The notes under the pieces were generated by a model. It searched no databases, was not told the origin of the DNA, and worked only from the letters and a program-made list of their open reading frames with translations. DNA of 64,000 nt from contig NC_056731.1 in assembly GCF_019279795.1 (NCBI RefSeq), positions 869,601,175-869,665,174 of the forward strand, read 5' to 3'. Shown here in pieces: positions 44,489 to 55,171 of this stretch. This stretch comes from Protopterus annectens (taxonomy: Eukaryota; Chordata; Ceratodontiformes; Protopteridae). The position numbers were made by a program, and so were the translations under genes. The first letter of the stretch is position 1. Each line of letters starts with the position of its first letter.

Positions 44489-45681
44489 TTTTATACCTCT
44501 GTGAAGATTACTAAACCTGTGAGAAGGCTCTACAGTTGTTCGAACTTGTGGATTTGTTTTAACAAGTTTCTTGTGCCTTGTTTTTTTCTTAATTTATACA
44601 CTCCCTCTTGCTCAAGTTCTTTCTCATATTCCTGTCCCAAACTGATGTTTTCTTGGTGCTGCAGCTTTCCTGCTTTAAAGGTTGCTTTTGCACATTTACC
44701 AAGACCAAATTACATTCTTGTATGATCTGAAATTGACCACTTGCAGTTGTGCTTTCAGTTCCTCATCTGATGAGCTGTACAATTGTAAATCATCTACAAA
44801 AAGAAGATGAGAAGTCTTTATACTTTTTTTTTTTCTGGGAGCTAAATTGTAGCCATGACCTACTCTTAAGTAGACAGATGAATGGGTTAATGGAAAGACA
44901 AGAGAGCAGTGGTGGCAGTCACCCTGGAATATCCCCCTTTGAATTTTTATCCCTGGAATAATAATGTGTCCTTTATCATGGCTTAACTGCAAAGTGGTTT
45001 TCCTTTGTTTCATGCTCACTGTAATGTAACTGATCAGTATAAGGTGTACCTTGTACATTTTAAGCACTCTTATCCATGAATGTGGGATGCTGTTGAATGC
45101 TTTTCTTGTAGTTTATGCATGCCATATTCAGAATCTTGCCCTTTTTACAATTATCCATTAAGACCAACAACAAATGATCCTTTGTTCCAGATGACGTACT
45201 ACCTTTTTGTTCTACTGCCATGATAGACTTTTCTTCTAAATGCCTATAAAATCTGTCATCAATTCCAGTGTATAGTTTATATGTCAGAAGGCAAGTTATT
45301 GGTCTATACTTTTTAGGATAGCTTGCAGGTTCGCCCTCAAGTAGGAGTATTGTTTTTCTTCTTGTTAACTAGGCTGGTGTCTGTTCAGCGCGGTCATATA
45401 AACAGTTCTTACTCATGGTTAAATCTTCATTGAAAGATGTTAATGCTTTTAGCCAGAAGTTAGGTACTGCATCTGGGCCTGGGGCTTTCCAATTAGTAGC
45501 TTTGCTTAACTTTATTTCAATCTTTCTGGCAGTTACTTCATCCAATTTCATATCCTGTACATTTGAGCGACTGGGCTATCACTTCGCAACATTGACCGCG
45601 TCAAAAGTTGCCACAGTTTCCTGTCCCTTCCCTTGCTGTGCAATTCCATCTGAACATTTGTAGTGGTTTCCTGTGGAAGGC

Positions 45682-45729
45682 TCCATAGTATCTTCATATG
45701 ACAACTCCATAGTATCTTCATATGACAAC
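45682..45729. repeat. 24-bp tandem duplication
   Basis: TCCATAGTATCTTCATATGACAAC occurs twice in a row (45682-45705, 45706-45729), inside the R4 LINE. It encodes the doubled LWSCHMKI- phrase on the minus strand. Confidence 0.92.
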
Positions 45730-45754
45730 TGATCAGATTGTTTCCCACTCCAGT

Positions 45755-46475
45755 GGTTTCTCCTTAATTTGGGGATCCTGCTACGATATCATCTGACTTA
45801 AGATATTCCACACTAAATCCTTCACTTTAAAGGTAATCTACAAGATCAGTTTCTATTTCTTTAACCTCTTCATTATTTTTTTCTACTTTTTCTACTTTTC
45901 CTCTTTTCTTATTTTTTGTATTGTAAAATTTTCCATGTCCAGATGCCTTTCCTTGTATTTCTCCAAGTATCTTTGCTGCTGCTCTTTTTGTATTAGTTTT
46001 TTTTTTCTCAATAATCATTTTTGTTTTGCAAAACCATTATACATTTCACACACTCTTTTTGTATTAGTTTTGCTTTCTCATTTGCATAGATATTGTACCA
46101 TATTAAATCTTTCTTTTCCAAGTTCATCTTTCTGCTTCAGATGTCTCCTGCTCCTCCTGTTTCTCCTTACTTTGGGGACTCTGTTCCATCATGCTGTGAT
46201 ACACCCTGTGTTAGACTTTAAGCACCAAATCCTTCACTTCACAAGTATTCCATAACTTCAGCTTCTATTTTTTTTTTTTTTTTTTTTTTTTAGCTTCGAC
46301 TATCTCTTTGTGATTTTTTTTATTGCAAAATTTTCCACATTTGGATGCCTTTGCCTATATTTCTCTTTGAATATCTTTGGGACTGACTTTTTCTGTTGAA
46401 TAACTTGGCTTTCTCCTTTGCATAAACATTTCACCATATCAGATCGCTTTCCCATGTCCATATTTCTTTTTTTAT
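45755..46475. repeat. Diverged tandem duplication of about 400 bp in the R4 LINE
   Basis: TTTCTCCTTAATTTGGGGA at about 45757 recurs as TTTCTCCTTACTTTGGGGA at about 46160. Later pairs keep the same spacing: CAAATCCTTCACTT, AAAATTTTCCA.GT..GATGCC and CTTTCTC.TTTGCATA. The second unit has gained a poly-T run at 46268-46291. Confidence 0.8.
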
Positions 46476-46572
46476 ACCTTTCAAAAATCTCTAGATTTTG
46501 CTCTTTATACTTTCACACTTTCTCTGTCGCTACTTTTTCCAAACGGCCCAAGGTTTTTTGGGCTATATAATG

Positions 46573-46630
<58 letters not shown>
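46573..46630. repeat. (AT)n microsatellite
   Basis: About 29 uninterrupted AT units. Confidence 0.97.
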
Positions 46631-46635
<5 letters not shown>

Positions 46636-49164
46636 AATAATGAACACATTTTTATTCAAAGTGTCTGACAGATTTGCTTGTGCAAGTATTTTTCTTTCCT
46701 CTAATTTCTCTGTTTGTATACCTTCTGTCTAGAAATTCTGGGCTTCTTGTTAACAATAACCATACATAATTTTCTTATCCTCAATAGTCCACTGTATTGT
46801 CTGAATGGCTCTTTTTTGGCCTATCAGTTAATGTGATTTTCCTGGAGTACTACTTCCGGCTACAACAGGAAGGCCACCCCCCCCCAGCTCCTGGCCTAGC
46901 CCCATTGTAGGAATATTTCCATGTCTTAAGGATTCTACACACTTTTCCAGCCCTGGAACCACTGCATCTATCATGATTGGGCGTTTTTTTATTCTGTGTC
47001 TTGTGCACCCAACTGTTTTTTTATTTTTCTGTTCAAGATATATGCTATATAAAATGCAGGCTATACAGCAGCATCATCTTGGTGAGATTTTATGAAAAAC
47101 AGAATCCACCTCATGAAGATACTCACCAAGACTTGAGGATGAATGCAATTCCAGCAAAATTACTCGCCTTTGCTTGCTGACCTCACTCTCCATTCGGCTC
47201 CTTGGGAATGACCTATACATTGTAGGTTGCGGTTCTTAATACATATATGTTAATGGGCTTCCAGACATTACAAGTGGACAGAGGCACAAAGACCTGGACG
47301 TCTGCTATGTGCACACAGAAATGAGGTGGACAGCATGGACGTCAAAAGGCTAGACCACTCTAAAGGGGCTTATATCGATAAGCAGTTCCTCAACCTGGAG
47401 TAAGACAAAGGCATACCACACAAAAATTCAAATAAGCTGTTACTCCTGTTTGGTAACAGGGGTTTATGCACCATAAGCAACACAAAATCCAAACTGCTCT
47501 CCACTGACCACTTCAGTTCCCTGCTAAATAAAAATCTGGAACAGAACGATATGCACAGTTACATAGACACTTGTATGGATGTATAAACACATTTTTATAT
47601 GTTCTAAACACACACACACAAAATGCAACTCACGCCTGTAATAGAAAAAAAAATGTAAATAAAATATATAAACATATACACATACATACATATGCACATA
47701 CAACTGAAATAAAAAAAATCAACTAGAATACAATTAAAAATATATAAACACAGCTGGAACAGATCTCATCTACATAGAAACAAATCAGTCTTCTGACCCC
47801 AGAGTAACGGATTGCCACTGTAGACAGGTGTGATGCAAAAAAAAAACTATTTCTCAAGGAAAAACAGAAAATATTTGCAGTTGTGAAAAACAAAAATATA
47901 CGCAAGGCATTCGGCTATTTACCAAGTTAGAACTGTTCTAGAAGGAGCAGGAAAAAGTAAAGTTGTCTGAGCATACTCAACATAACTGTAGTTGTTTAAG
48001 GAAGCCTACTGAAGCACAAGGATTCATTACATACAAGGTTATGCTGCCAGGCAGACAATGGACCACCTTTAAGCTATCCTTAAGTCAGGCAGTCCTCACC
48101 ATGCAACAGATGTGATTGCATACAGAGTAAAGGGAAGAAGTATCTGATCCATTTTTTGCGTTTCGCAGTGGGTAAAGTATACTTCCTGAGATCAGGACGA
48201 GCCTGAGAAGCATAAGGGGACGGGAGCCACACAGAAGTTGGAGCAGAATACTCACCTCCTATTCTGTAAAATGAAAACCAGGGCCAGTTTATGCAAAATA
48301 GAGCCTTAGGGTCAAGGGACTCACTTTCCCCCTCAAATTTCCTGAAGCAGCCATCCCCCACTCCCTCCTCTGAATCCATTTCCATTGCTCCCCTCATTGT
48401 ACTTTTCAGTAGTTGCAGGTCACTTTCCCTTCCCCATGTATTCGCTAGATGGAGTTTAATATAACAAGTAAAGTGCTCCTTACACGACCACTCCTAAGGG
48501 AAAAACACACCCCACACTAGAACACACCAAGACCTAGGGTACTGCTGTGTCAGAAGCAACTAAAGTCTAGAAGACAGCATTTTAAGTTTTAAGTCATCCT
48601 TCAACCCAAATATAAATTAGTGCAGCCAGCATAAAAAAAAAAAAAAAAACTTTAGTTCAGCTGGGTCAAGAAAGGAAGAAGATATGAAAAACAGAATTTG
48701 CTACAAAGACTTATGTTTTCCCAAATAAACTGTCAAATAGATTTTCAGTATACTTGTAGTTCCCTACTGAAAGTGCTATACCAGTAACTGGGAGTCCTAC
48801 AACAAAAGACAGGCAGATAAAAACAAATTAGGGAATTCCTGCATTTGTCCCCTTCACAAAGCTGCTCTGCACCCTGTGATGTTCCCCATTAACTCAGACT
48901 GTCTCAGTATTCACAATCATCTGTACCTTGGAGTTAAGGTCTACAAGTCTTGAGATAACTCAGTCTCAGAATTATTACAAATTCCCCTGCCAGAAGTTTT
49001 AGTCTTGTTGTTCCAAGGCTTATAACTGTGGTCTACAGTCTTGCAACAGCAATCCAATTTCAATTTACTTTAAGTTCCAGTCCCCCCAACACACAACTGA
49101 ACTTTTCCTTCATCAGTCTGGCTTACATAAAGTTACAGTAAATTTAACAAAATTCCATATTTTT

Positions 49165-49405
49165 TTTAACCTAGTGGTGGTGCTGCGGTAGCGTTGTCGC
49201 CTCACAGTTAGACGTTGCCCGTTCGATTCTCAGTTAGAGCGTCTTCTGTGTGGCGACATGCTTGAATGGGCGTTCCTTCGCTGAGGGTTGTGCGTTAGGC
49301 CCAGCAAGCCAGTACGTAAAAAATCTACTGCCAATCATTAGCGGACCAGAGTTCCGCTGTGGCAACCCGTAACCGGGAAAAGCCGAAAGACACAAACCAA
49401 ACAAA
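49165..49405 (+). mobile_element. tRNA-derived SINE
   Basis: GTGGTGGTGCTGCGGTAGCG starts a tRNA-like head with box A (TGCTGCGGTAGCG) and box B (CCGTTCGATTCTC at about 49230). The body ends CAACCCGTAACCGGGAAAAG, then an A/C-rich tail CACAAACCAAACAAAC. Family not identified. Confidence 0.65.
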
Positions 49406-50462
49406 CCTGCTGGTACAAAAACAAAATACTTACAATAAAGAAGGCTTATAGACTGGGTAAAGAAAAAAGTAATTTTCCCTTATGTCATCAAGCAGACACT
49501 TAGGACTCCTTTTTGACAAACATCTTTCACTCCTAAAATCCAAAGTCACTGTCTTAAGAAGCGCAATGTTCCACAGCTTTTAATGTACTTCTCACCCAGC
49601 TTTATCACAGTTGTGTTCTCTTAATATTGCTTTCATCCAAAAAGCAAAGATCAAATTCAGACTTATCCACCACACCCATAAGTATAAACATCACTGCTGC
49701 ATACTTAGTGAAGATAATAAATCAGAGCCATGGTGACATTTAAACTTCATAACCAAAGTTAGTAACCACCTCAAGACTCCACCTACTCCCTATACGATTC
49801 TAATTCTTCTCCTCAGGCCTTCCTCTAGCTACTGCCATCTATGAAAGGTTCTTTTTTAAACTCATCCCTGCCTGTTCAAGCTCACTACCAGAAAAAAATT
49901 GCACACCCGGACAAGATCTTTAATTTGTCACTTCACTCTCACTTTATGCAAACAAATGTAACTGCTTCAGAGATATTAACATATGTTTACAATTTCATCC
50001 ATTCCCCCTTTCTTGTCTGAATAATGAACCAGAGAAACATAAAACTGAGTGCGTTAATCCAAAATACTGATGTGGCCACTTTATCTGCAGACCTGAAGTG
50101 TGAGGGGCAGAATAGTAACATTGTAGTGGTGGTGGTGGGGTAATATACTTAACAGCCTTGGCTGCACTGTACTAAAATGTCACTTAGCTTGCTCTTTTCT
50201 TTTATAATTCATCATAGCACAGTATGCAGTATGCTTTAAAAATGGTAAGGTTTCAAAAATTCCTTACATGTTTGTTCGATTTTATTTTCTACATACTCTG
50301 TTAAGAAATGTTTTGAGTGTAATGTTTCTTAGGACTGTATCTGCCTACTTTCTTGGCCTATGTCATGGCTGAAAGTGGTCCTCAGACAACTCGCTTACCT
50401 AGTAAACAATTGTTAAATAATGAAATATATAGTTGTACCCTTCCAAAACATTTGTGACAGGT

Positions 50463-50471
50463 CTCGTCAAG
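50463..50471. repeat. Target duplication of MITE 1, left copy
   Basis: CTCGTCAAG, repeated at 50883-50891. Confidence 0.8.
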
Positions 50472-50882
50472 GGGATCTACATTAAATCAGTGAATGCTTA
50501 AAATAGTGAACGCTGATTTATCGACCCTTTAAGAGCGAAACCTGACAATCTCGAAGACACGGAACAGTGACTTTTTTCCCCCAGGGGGAAAAAAAAACAC
50601 TGTTCCTAACAAAAAAAACAAAACAAAATAAAGTGGGGGGCTTTGCCCCCCTCCCCACCCCTGATGTAGGGGGTGGTGTCCCCCACACCCCCCTTACTTA
50701 AATATACCAACTTCGAGATCGCACCACAGTGGAGGAAATGGCAAAGTCCCAAAAATGGCCCAGTGATTTTTTTTCCCCCTGGGAAAAAAATTGCTGATCC
50801 GTGTCTTCAGGATTGTCAGGTGTCACTCCTGTTGATAAATCAGCGTTTGCTATTTTGAGTGTTCGCTGATTTAATAGAGACA
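50472..50882. mobile_element. Palindromic MITE-like DNA element 1 (411 bp)
   Basis: The ends are inverted repeats of about 50 bp (50475-50525 against 50830-50880, sharing ATTAAATCAG and AACGCTGATTTATC). Inside are nested hairpins (GGAACAGTGAC.. with ..CACTGTTCC; GGGGGGCTTTGCCCCCC at 50635-50651). It shares TAAATATACCAACT and GAGATCGCAC with element 2 at 62486-62790. Flanked by a 9-bp duplication. No transposase; superfamily unknown (9 bp would fit a MULE). Confidence 0.75.
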
Positions 50883-50891
50883 CTCGTCAAG

Positions 50892-52050
50892 CAATCAGAA
50901 ATCATAACATTTCCAAATACTACTCAAAAAAGTACAATTAACAAGGGCAGCTTTACCTCTGCCTGCTAAGAGTTGCGCACAGTTTTAAAAATATTGCTGC
51001 TAACAGTAGAGAAAGTAATATTGGTAACATTTATTTGGCATTCCCAAACATGAAATCCCAGGAGAATCCATTGCACAAACATCAAACATTTCAGGAAAAA
51101 GACCACAAAAAATTAAATGTAGTCTCGTCCCAGTGTTACCATTACGTTAAGGCCACACACCACACTCATGTGCAGTCCACCTGCAGACAGTACAGAAACA
51201 CCAGGTGCAATCAGGACTAAAACATCCCCTGCAGCAAGTAAGCTTAAGAGGAGCAGACACACATACCAGGAAAGCAGCAGCAAAATATCAGGATTCAGTA
51301 TCCCAAAACCTTAACCCATGATGGAAGCAAATATTTGTAGATACAATGTGTAGCAGAAGAATGCAAACAGATAACAAATGGAGAGTCACAATGCCAATGC
51401 AGACACAGGAACTGGAACTTCAACAAAGTAACCTTAGTGCAACTTTGACTTCAGACAAGTAGAATTTTTGGCACCTGTAGAAGTTCAACTCTTCTTTGAA
51501 GCACTAAAGGCAATACCAGTGCAATTCCTAGTTGGTTATCTGATGGTCATACAAACACATTATGATCCTTAAGCAGGTTGATCAAAAGACCTTACAGAAA
51601 GACACCAAGGATCATGATGTGAACTGTGCAAGTAGCAAAAAACTGGCTTACTGCAAAGTCAAACATGCTTACAAAGCTGCCTCCCTGTACTGCAGGCTAC
51701 ATTATCCAGGCACACAATCTGCTGAAAAAAATGCTGAATTCTATTTTGTGGAGAGAGAAAACAAAGACCCCATTCAAGGGGGCTCCATGATGAATTCTTA
51801 CAAGATGGCTGCACATTGAGTAACAGCTTATTTCTAGCTCTCCCAGTATGAAAACTGGAACTCAGCAGGGAAGGCCAGTAGACTTGTTTACTGGTAAATT
51901 TTAGTAACTGGCTAGTAAGTGCACTGCCTGGATGCCAAGAATAGAGAAATATAGAAGACCTGGAAAAAATCAGCTACAAAAGGTGAGGAAGAAACACTGA
52001 TTGGGGAAAGTTCTGCAGCTGTTCAGCAAAAAGCAATGCAACCTTCAGAT
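50892..52050. other. Unassigned sequence, possibly the LINE 5' region
   Basis: No ORF recognised. The 85-codon frame at 51562-51819 is unlike any known family. Some of it may be the 5' UTR of the L1/Tx1-like LINE whose ORF1 follows. Confidence 0.4.
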
Positions 52051-52079
52051 TTGACTTCCAGTAACCTACAGGAAGATAC

Positions 52080-52760
52080 AAGACAACTGCATACAAACAT
52101 GGCTAAAATAAAACACTGATGGAGTACATCAACACAAAAAAAGGCTGGAAAAAAATGGAAGAAGCTCTAAACAGATATTCAGATGAGATGATAAAGCTGC
52201 AAAGGTCAGAGGATGAAATAAAGAAAAGGCTGGCTGAATAGGAGATCACTTACAAAGAGATGTTTAAAAAAAACAAAATTAGAGGACCACATACATAGGG
52301 AAAACGTGAGATTTTCATGAGAAGCTGAAAGGAACAGACTGTATTCATTTTATGAAAGCCCAAATAAGCAACTGGACTGGTATTCCACAGCAGCTGTTAG
52401 TTGAAAGGGCACATTGTGTGTATGCTCCAAACCTTGCTATAAGAAGGCAACCTGGACCTTTAATAGTAAAGATGCAATCCTACCAGCACACAGAGTTAAT
52501 TCTGACAAAACTGTGGCAGAAGGACAAGTGGGAGACAGCAGTGTTTGTGGAGAATACTTACTCATTTAACACCAGACAGAAGAGGAGCCGATTTATTCCA
52601 CTATTCAGGGAATGCCGAGATGCAGGCGTAAGATTCAAACTGCTGTACCCAGCTGTCTTTAAAGTATTCTTCCTTGGAGGGACAAAATCATTTTTTGATT
52701 AAGTACATGCTGAGGACGAAATACAAAAGTGTGTCCAACAAAGTATAAATTGTGAAACAG
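52080..52760 (+). pseudogene. L1/Tx1-like ORF1 protein remnant
   Basis: The frame from 52352 reads ERAHCVYAPNLAIRRQPGPL, then IVKMQSYQHTELIL and FIPLFRECRDAGVRFKLLYP. This is the RRM-to-C-terminal-domain pattern of L1-type ORF1p ('ERAHR...RPIIVKF...LR..GI.Y.LL.PA'). Upstream, about 52100-52260, a Lys/Glu-rich stretch (EEALNRYSDEMIKLQRSEDE) with stops is consistent with the coiled coil. ORF1p is an RNA-binding trimer in active elements. This copy is broken and its C terminus reads off at FFLGGTKSFFD. Confidence 0.7.
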
Positions 52761-53729
52761 AAGGAGATTTTGCTTCCTGTTGTTCTGGTAAAAAAAAAAA
52801 AGACCACAGAGGGAATGTACCTGTGAAACCTTTTCAAAATTTTCAATGGAAAGTGTTGGAGAGAAGGAAGGGAGCACGAGATTGACTAGAAGAATCGAGA
52901 GTATGTTGGAAATGAAGCAAAGGCAGAATTTTTGATAAGAACAGTAATAAAACCAGTAACTTAATAAAGAATTAAAATGAAATAATTATATTTGTGAAAT
53001 ATGACAGAACAAGAAAATATGGAAATATTGGAGTTTTTCAGAATATGCTGGACTTGTGGGGGACTCTAAAGTATATGCCCTACTTCATATCATTAATGTT
53101 TGGAAAAGTGCTTCAGGGAGGGGAAGATGAGGGAGAAAGTTAACTGTAAGTAAAGATTTTGTTGAATAGTACCAGCTTTGTAGCATGTGGTTTTCTTTAC
53201 ATGTTATAAAGTAAATATTTTTTTCAGTTTAAGTGTAATGGAGACTGTAAACGTGCTTTTTTTCATTCCTCTCTCTTTTCTTGTTTGGTTTTAAGAAATG
53301 TAGGCACTGCAGTGTATAAAAATGCCAGATTAAAAAGCATGACAAAAGAAAAATGAATGGGGTTTTTCTCATTCTTGCATGGGGGAAATGACTGGATTAA
53401 AGGCCTTACACAGACTTCACAACAAATGTTAAGAGAGCAAATAAATGAAAAAGATCATTGAATATTGAGGCTTTTTTCTAGCAAACACTTGTTTGCTCAG
53501 TAACAATTCTAAGCTGTTCTTCATGTTTCCATGGAAACAATCTGATAGAGAAACTTGCTACAGTCTGGTGGAGAGTGATTGGCTGAAGGGAAAAATGAGA
53601 AATTGGCTAGAAGACCATGTTCTCTGAAGGCATTCAGGGGGTTTCTCAGCTGGGAGAGCTGTAAAGATAAAACAAAACCAATCAGTACTTAGAAGCACAG
53701 ATTGCACCATGAGTCTTAGCATGGATAAG
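52760..53729 (+). other. Spacer between ORF1 remnant and DIRS D
   Basis: AT-rich, with no coding signal recognised. Treated as LINE inter-ORF or decayed LINE sequence; it could include host sequence. Confidence 0.4.
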
Positions 53730-54240
53730 AAGAAGTTATGTACCTACCATAACGTTCCATGTTAGTTGTCTTCTTCTCGCCTTCTTTCTTGCTGGTTGGG
53801 TTCAGAGCCGCTCCTTGGCTCCGACTCGGCCATCTTCAAAAGCTCGAGAGCTACTTACTGGCTCGAGGCCCCCTATATCCCATCATGCCTGGCGCTAGAT
53901 ACCCAGATCTCGTTTGGTAAGTAACTGCAGACATAATAATAATAACAACAATACAGGAATCCTGTCCTAGAATGCATAAATCCTACTGGAGAGATTACTA
54001 ATCAGAAGGAATAGCCAGAGAAGACTCAGCAAGTGAGAAAAACATACGGAACTCTCTGTCTACTAGGATAGGGGGATGGAAGGTGGGACACAAGAAAGAA
54101 GGCGAGAAGACAACTAACATGGAACGTTATGGTAGGTACATAACTTCTTAATGTTAAGTTGTCTATCTCGTTTTCATTCTTGCTGGTTGGGACAGCATCC
54201 CTAGCACCTCAATCCTGGGTGGCTCATCGGAACAGACTCT
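53730..54240 (-). repeat. Left terminal repeat and ICR of DIRS D
   Basis: 53764-53925 is the inverted complement of 58890-59040 (for example GCCTTCTTTCTTGCTGGTTGG against CCAACCAGCAAGAATGAAGG). The second block at 54100-54190 carries the circle junction. Confidence 0.85.
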
Positions 54241-55171
54241 TCAGAACAGTGGCAATCTTGCCTGAAAAGCCACTGAAGTAGCTAGAGCTCTCGTGGAGTG
54301 ACCATTTGGTTTAGCAGGAAGCTCTTTATTCCTTAGCTGATATATAAATGTAATGATAGATGTCAACCACCTAGATAAGGTTACTTTCGACACAGGCAGA
54401 CCTTGTTTACCCTCCGCATAGGACAGGAACAGCTGGTCTGATTTTCTTATTTGCTTAGTTCTATGCAAGTAAAAGCATAACTGTCTATGAACATCCAACT
54501 GATGCAATTTGTATTCCGCCTTGTTGGAATAATTTGGAAAAAAACACAGGCAGATCAATAGACTGATTCAAATTGTCAGAAGAAACCTTTGGAAGGAAGG
54601 AAGGAAGGATTAGTCCTGAGAGACGCACTGTCATTGTGGAAAACTAGATAAGGAGGGTGAACACAAACAGCCTGAAGCTCAGAAACTTTTCTGGCTGAAG
54701 TAATTGCAACCAGAAAAAAGGGTTTTCCAAGAAAGAAACTTCAAGGAACAAGAAGCTGCCGGTTCAAAAGGGGGCAGTATCAGGGAAGCTAAAATCAAAT
54801 TTAGATCCCACGGAGGTGGGGGATCTTTCACTGGGGGGCCTGAGTAAAGTAGTCCCTTTGAGAAAAGCTTTACAAAGCCTATGGGACATAATACTAGTAT
54901 CCGATAGACCTGTATGAAAATTTTAAATTGCAGCTAACTGAACTCTAATCGTGGCAGAAGATCCAGCACAAAAAAGTTCCGCTAAAAAATACAAAATATG
55001 GTGCACAGGGGCTGAAAAGGGATCTATATTCCTAGCCTCTGCCCAGAAAGAGAAATGTTTCCACTTACTAGCACAAGTCTTTCTAGTGGCAGACTTGTGC
55101 CATAAGATGATTTCACGCACAGAGTGGGAGATGTTCAGAAGCCTGGCTAAGGTCGGAAGTGGAGCTACCAA
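54241..55171 (-). pseudogene. DIRS tyrosine recombinase, broken (copy D)
   Basis: The N-terminal part at 54923-55171 has SATRKTCASKWKHFSFWAEA and STIRVQLAAI. A middle with SARKVSELQAV-like sequence near 54680-54710 lies out of any long frame. ORF 54241-54558 has LDVHRQLCFYLHRTKQIRK, SKVTLSRWLTSI and HSTRALATSVAFQARLP. It then ends: relative to DIRS C, sequence between the H-x-x-R box and the Tyr (about 80 bp) is deleted at about 54240, so the nucleophile is lost. Confidence 0.82.

Larger units (their letters stand above)
32183..44592. mobile_element. Penelope-like element 3 (PLE3): palindromic tails enclosing DIRS A
   Basis: The minus arm is 32183-32492 plus 43536-43975 (3' UTR and GIY-YIG C terminus, split by DIRS A). 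The plus arm is about 44172-44592 (3' UTR only). The two UTRs are inverted repeats (32186-32490 against 44225-44590; 43540-43613 against 44172-44245). Flanked by TTTATACACTCCCT at 32169-32182 and 44593-44606, a 14-bp duplication of R4 LINE sequence. The core is 5'-truncated on both sides and holds a SINE. Confidence 0.85.
44593..46480 (-). pseudogene. R4-like LINE protein, N-terminal and RT part
   Basis: From right to left: KIEIKLSKATNWKAPGPDAV with PNFWLKALTSF (45369-45551, the 'KAPGPD...NFWLK' RT segment); IQRGIFQGD (RT motif B, 44696-45067); HLLFVDDLQLYSSSDEELKA (motif C, FVDD); then CAKATFKAGKLQHQENISL and KELEQEGV down to the break at 44593. Further upstream, 45827-46018 gives a Lys-rich segment (GEIQGKASGHGKFYNTKNKK). 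Many stops. Clade call Dong/R4 is from motif recall. Confidence 0.78.
21191..46900 (-). mobile_element. Dong/R4-like non-LTR retrotransposon, split into three parts by two insertion stacks
   Basis: One minus-strand LINE whose coding parts lie at 44593-46480 (N-terminal and RT), 32102-32182 (a 27-codon middle) and 21213-22472 (C-terminal). The protein can be followed across both breaks: ...KELEQEGV at 44593 continues as YKCLGIDEG at 32182, and ...IKLGKE at 32102 continues as YFRRL-like sequence at 22472. It is the oldest element here, since everything between is inserted in it. The 5' limit near 46900 is a guess. Confidence 0.82.
46900..50471. other. Intron sequence, no gene recognised
   Basis: About 3.5 kb of mostly unique-looking AT-rich sequence apart from the SINE at 49165. 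A minus-strand open frame of 105 codons at 48080-48397 (start MRGAMEMDSEEGVGDG) has no family I recognise. A donor-like string GGTGAGT occurs at its middle on the minus strand (plus ACTCACC at about 48252). Confidence 0.5.

Noticed and set aside
48080..48397. 105-codon minus-strand ORF with a donor-like site, considered as another JARID2 exon
   Set aside because: The sequence does not resemble any JARID2 segment or other family I know, and there is no convincing acceptor. Left as intron.
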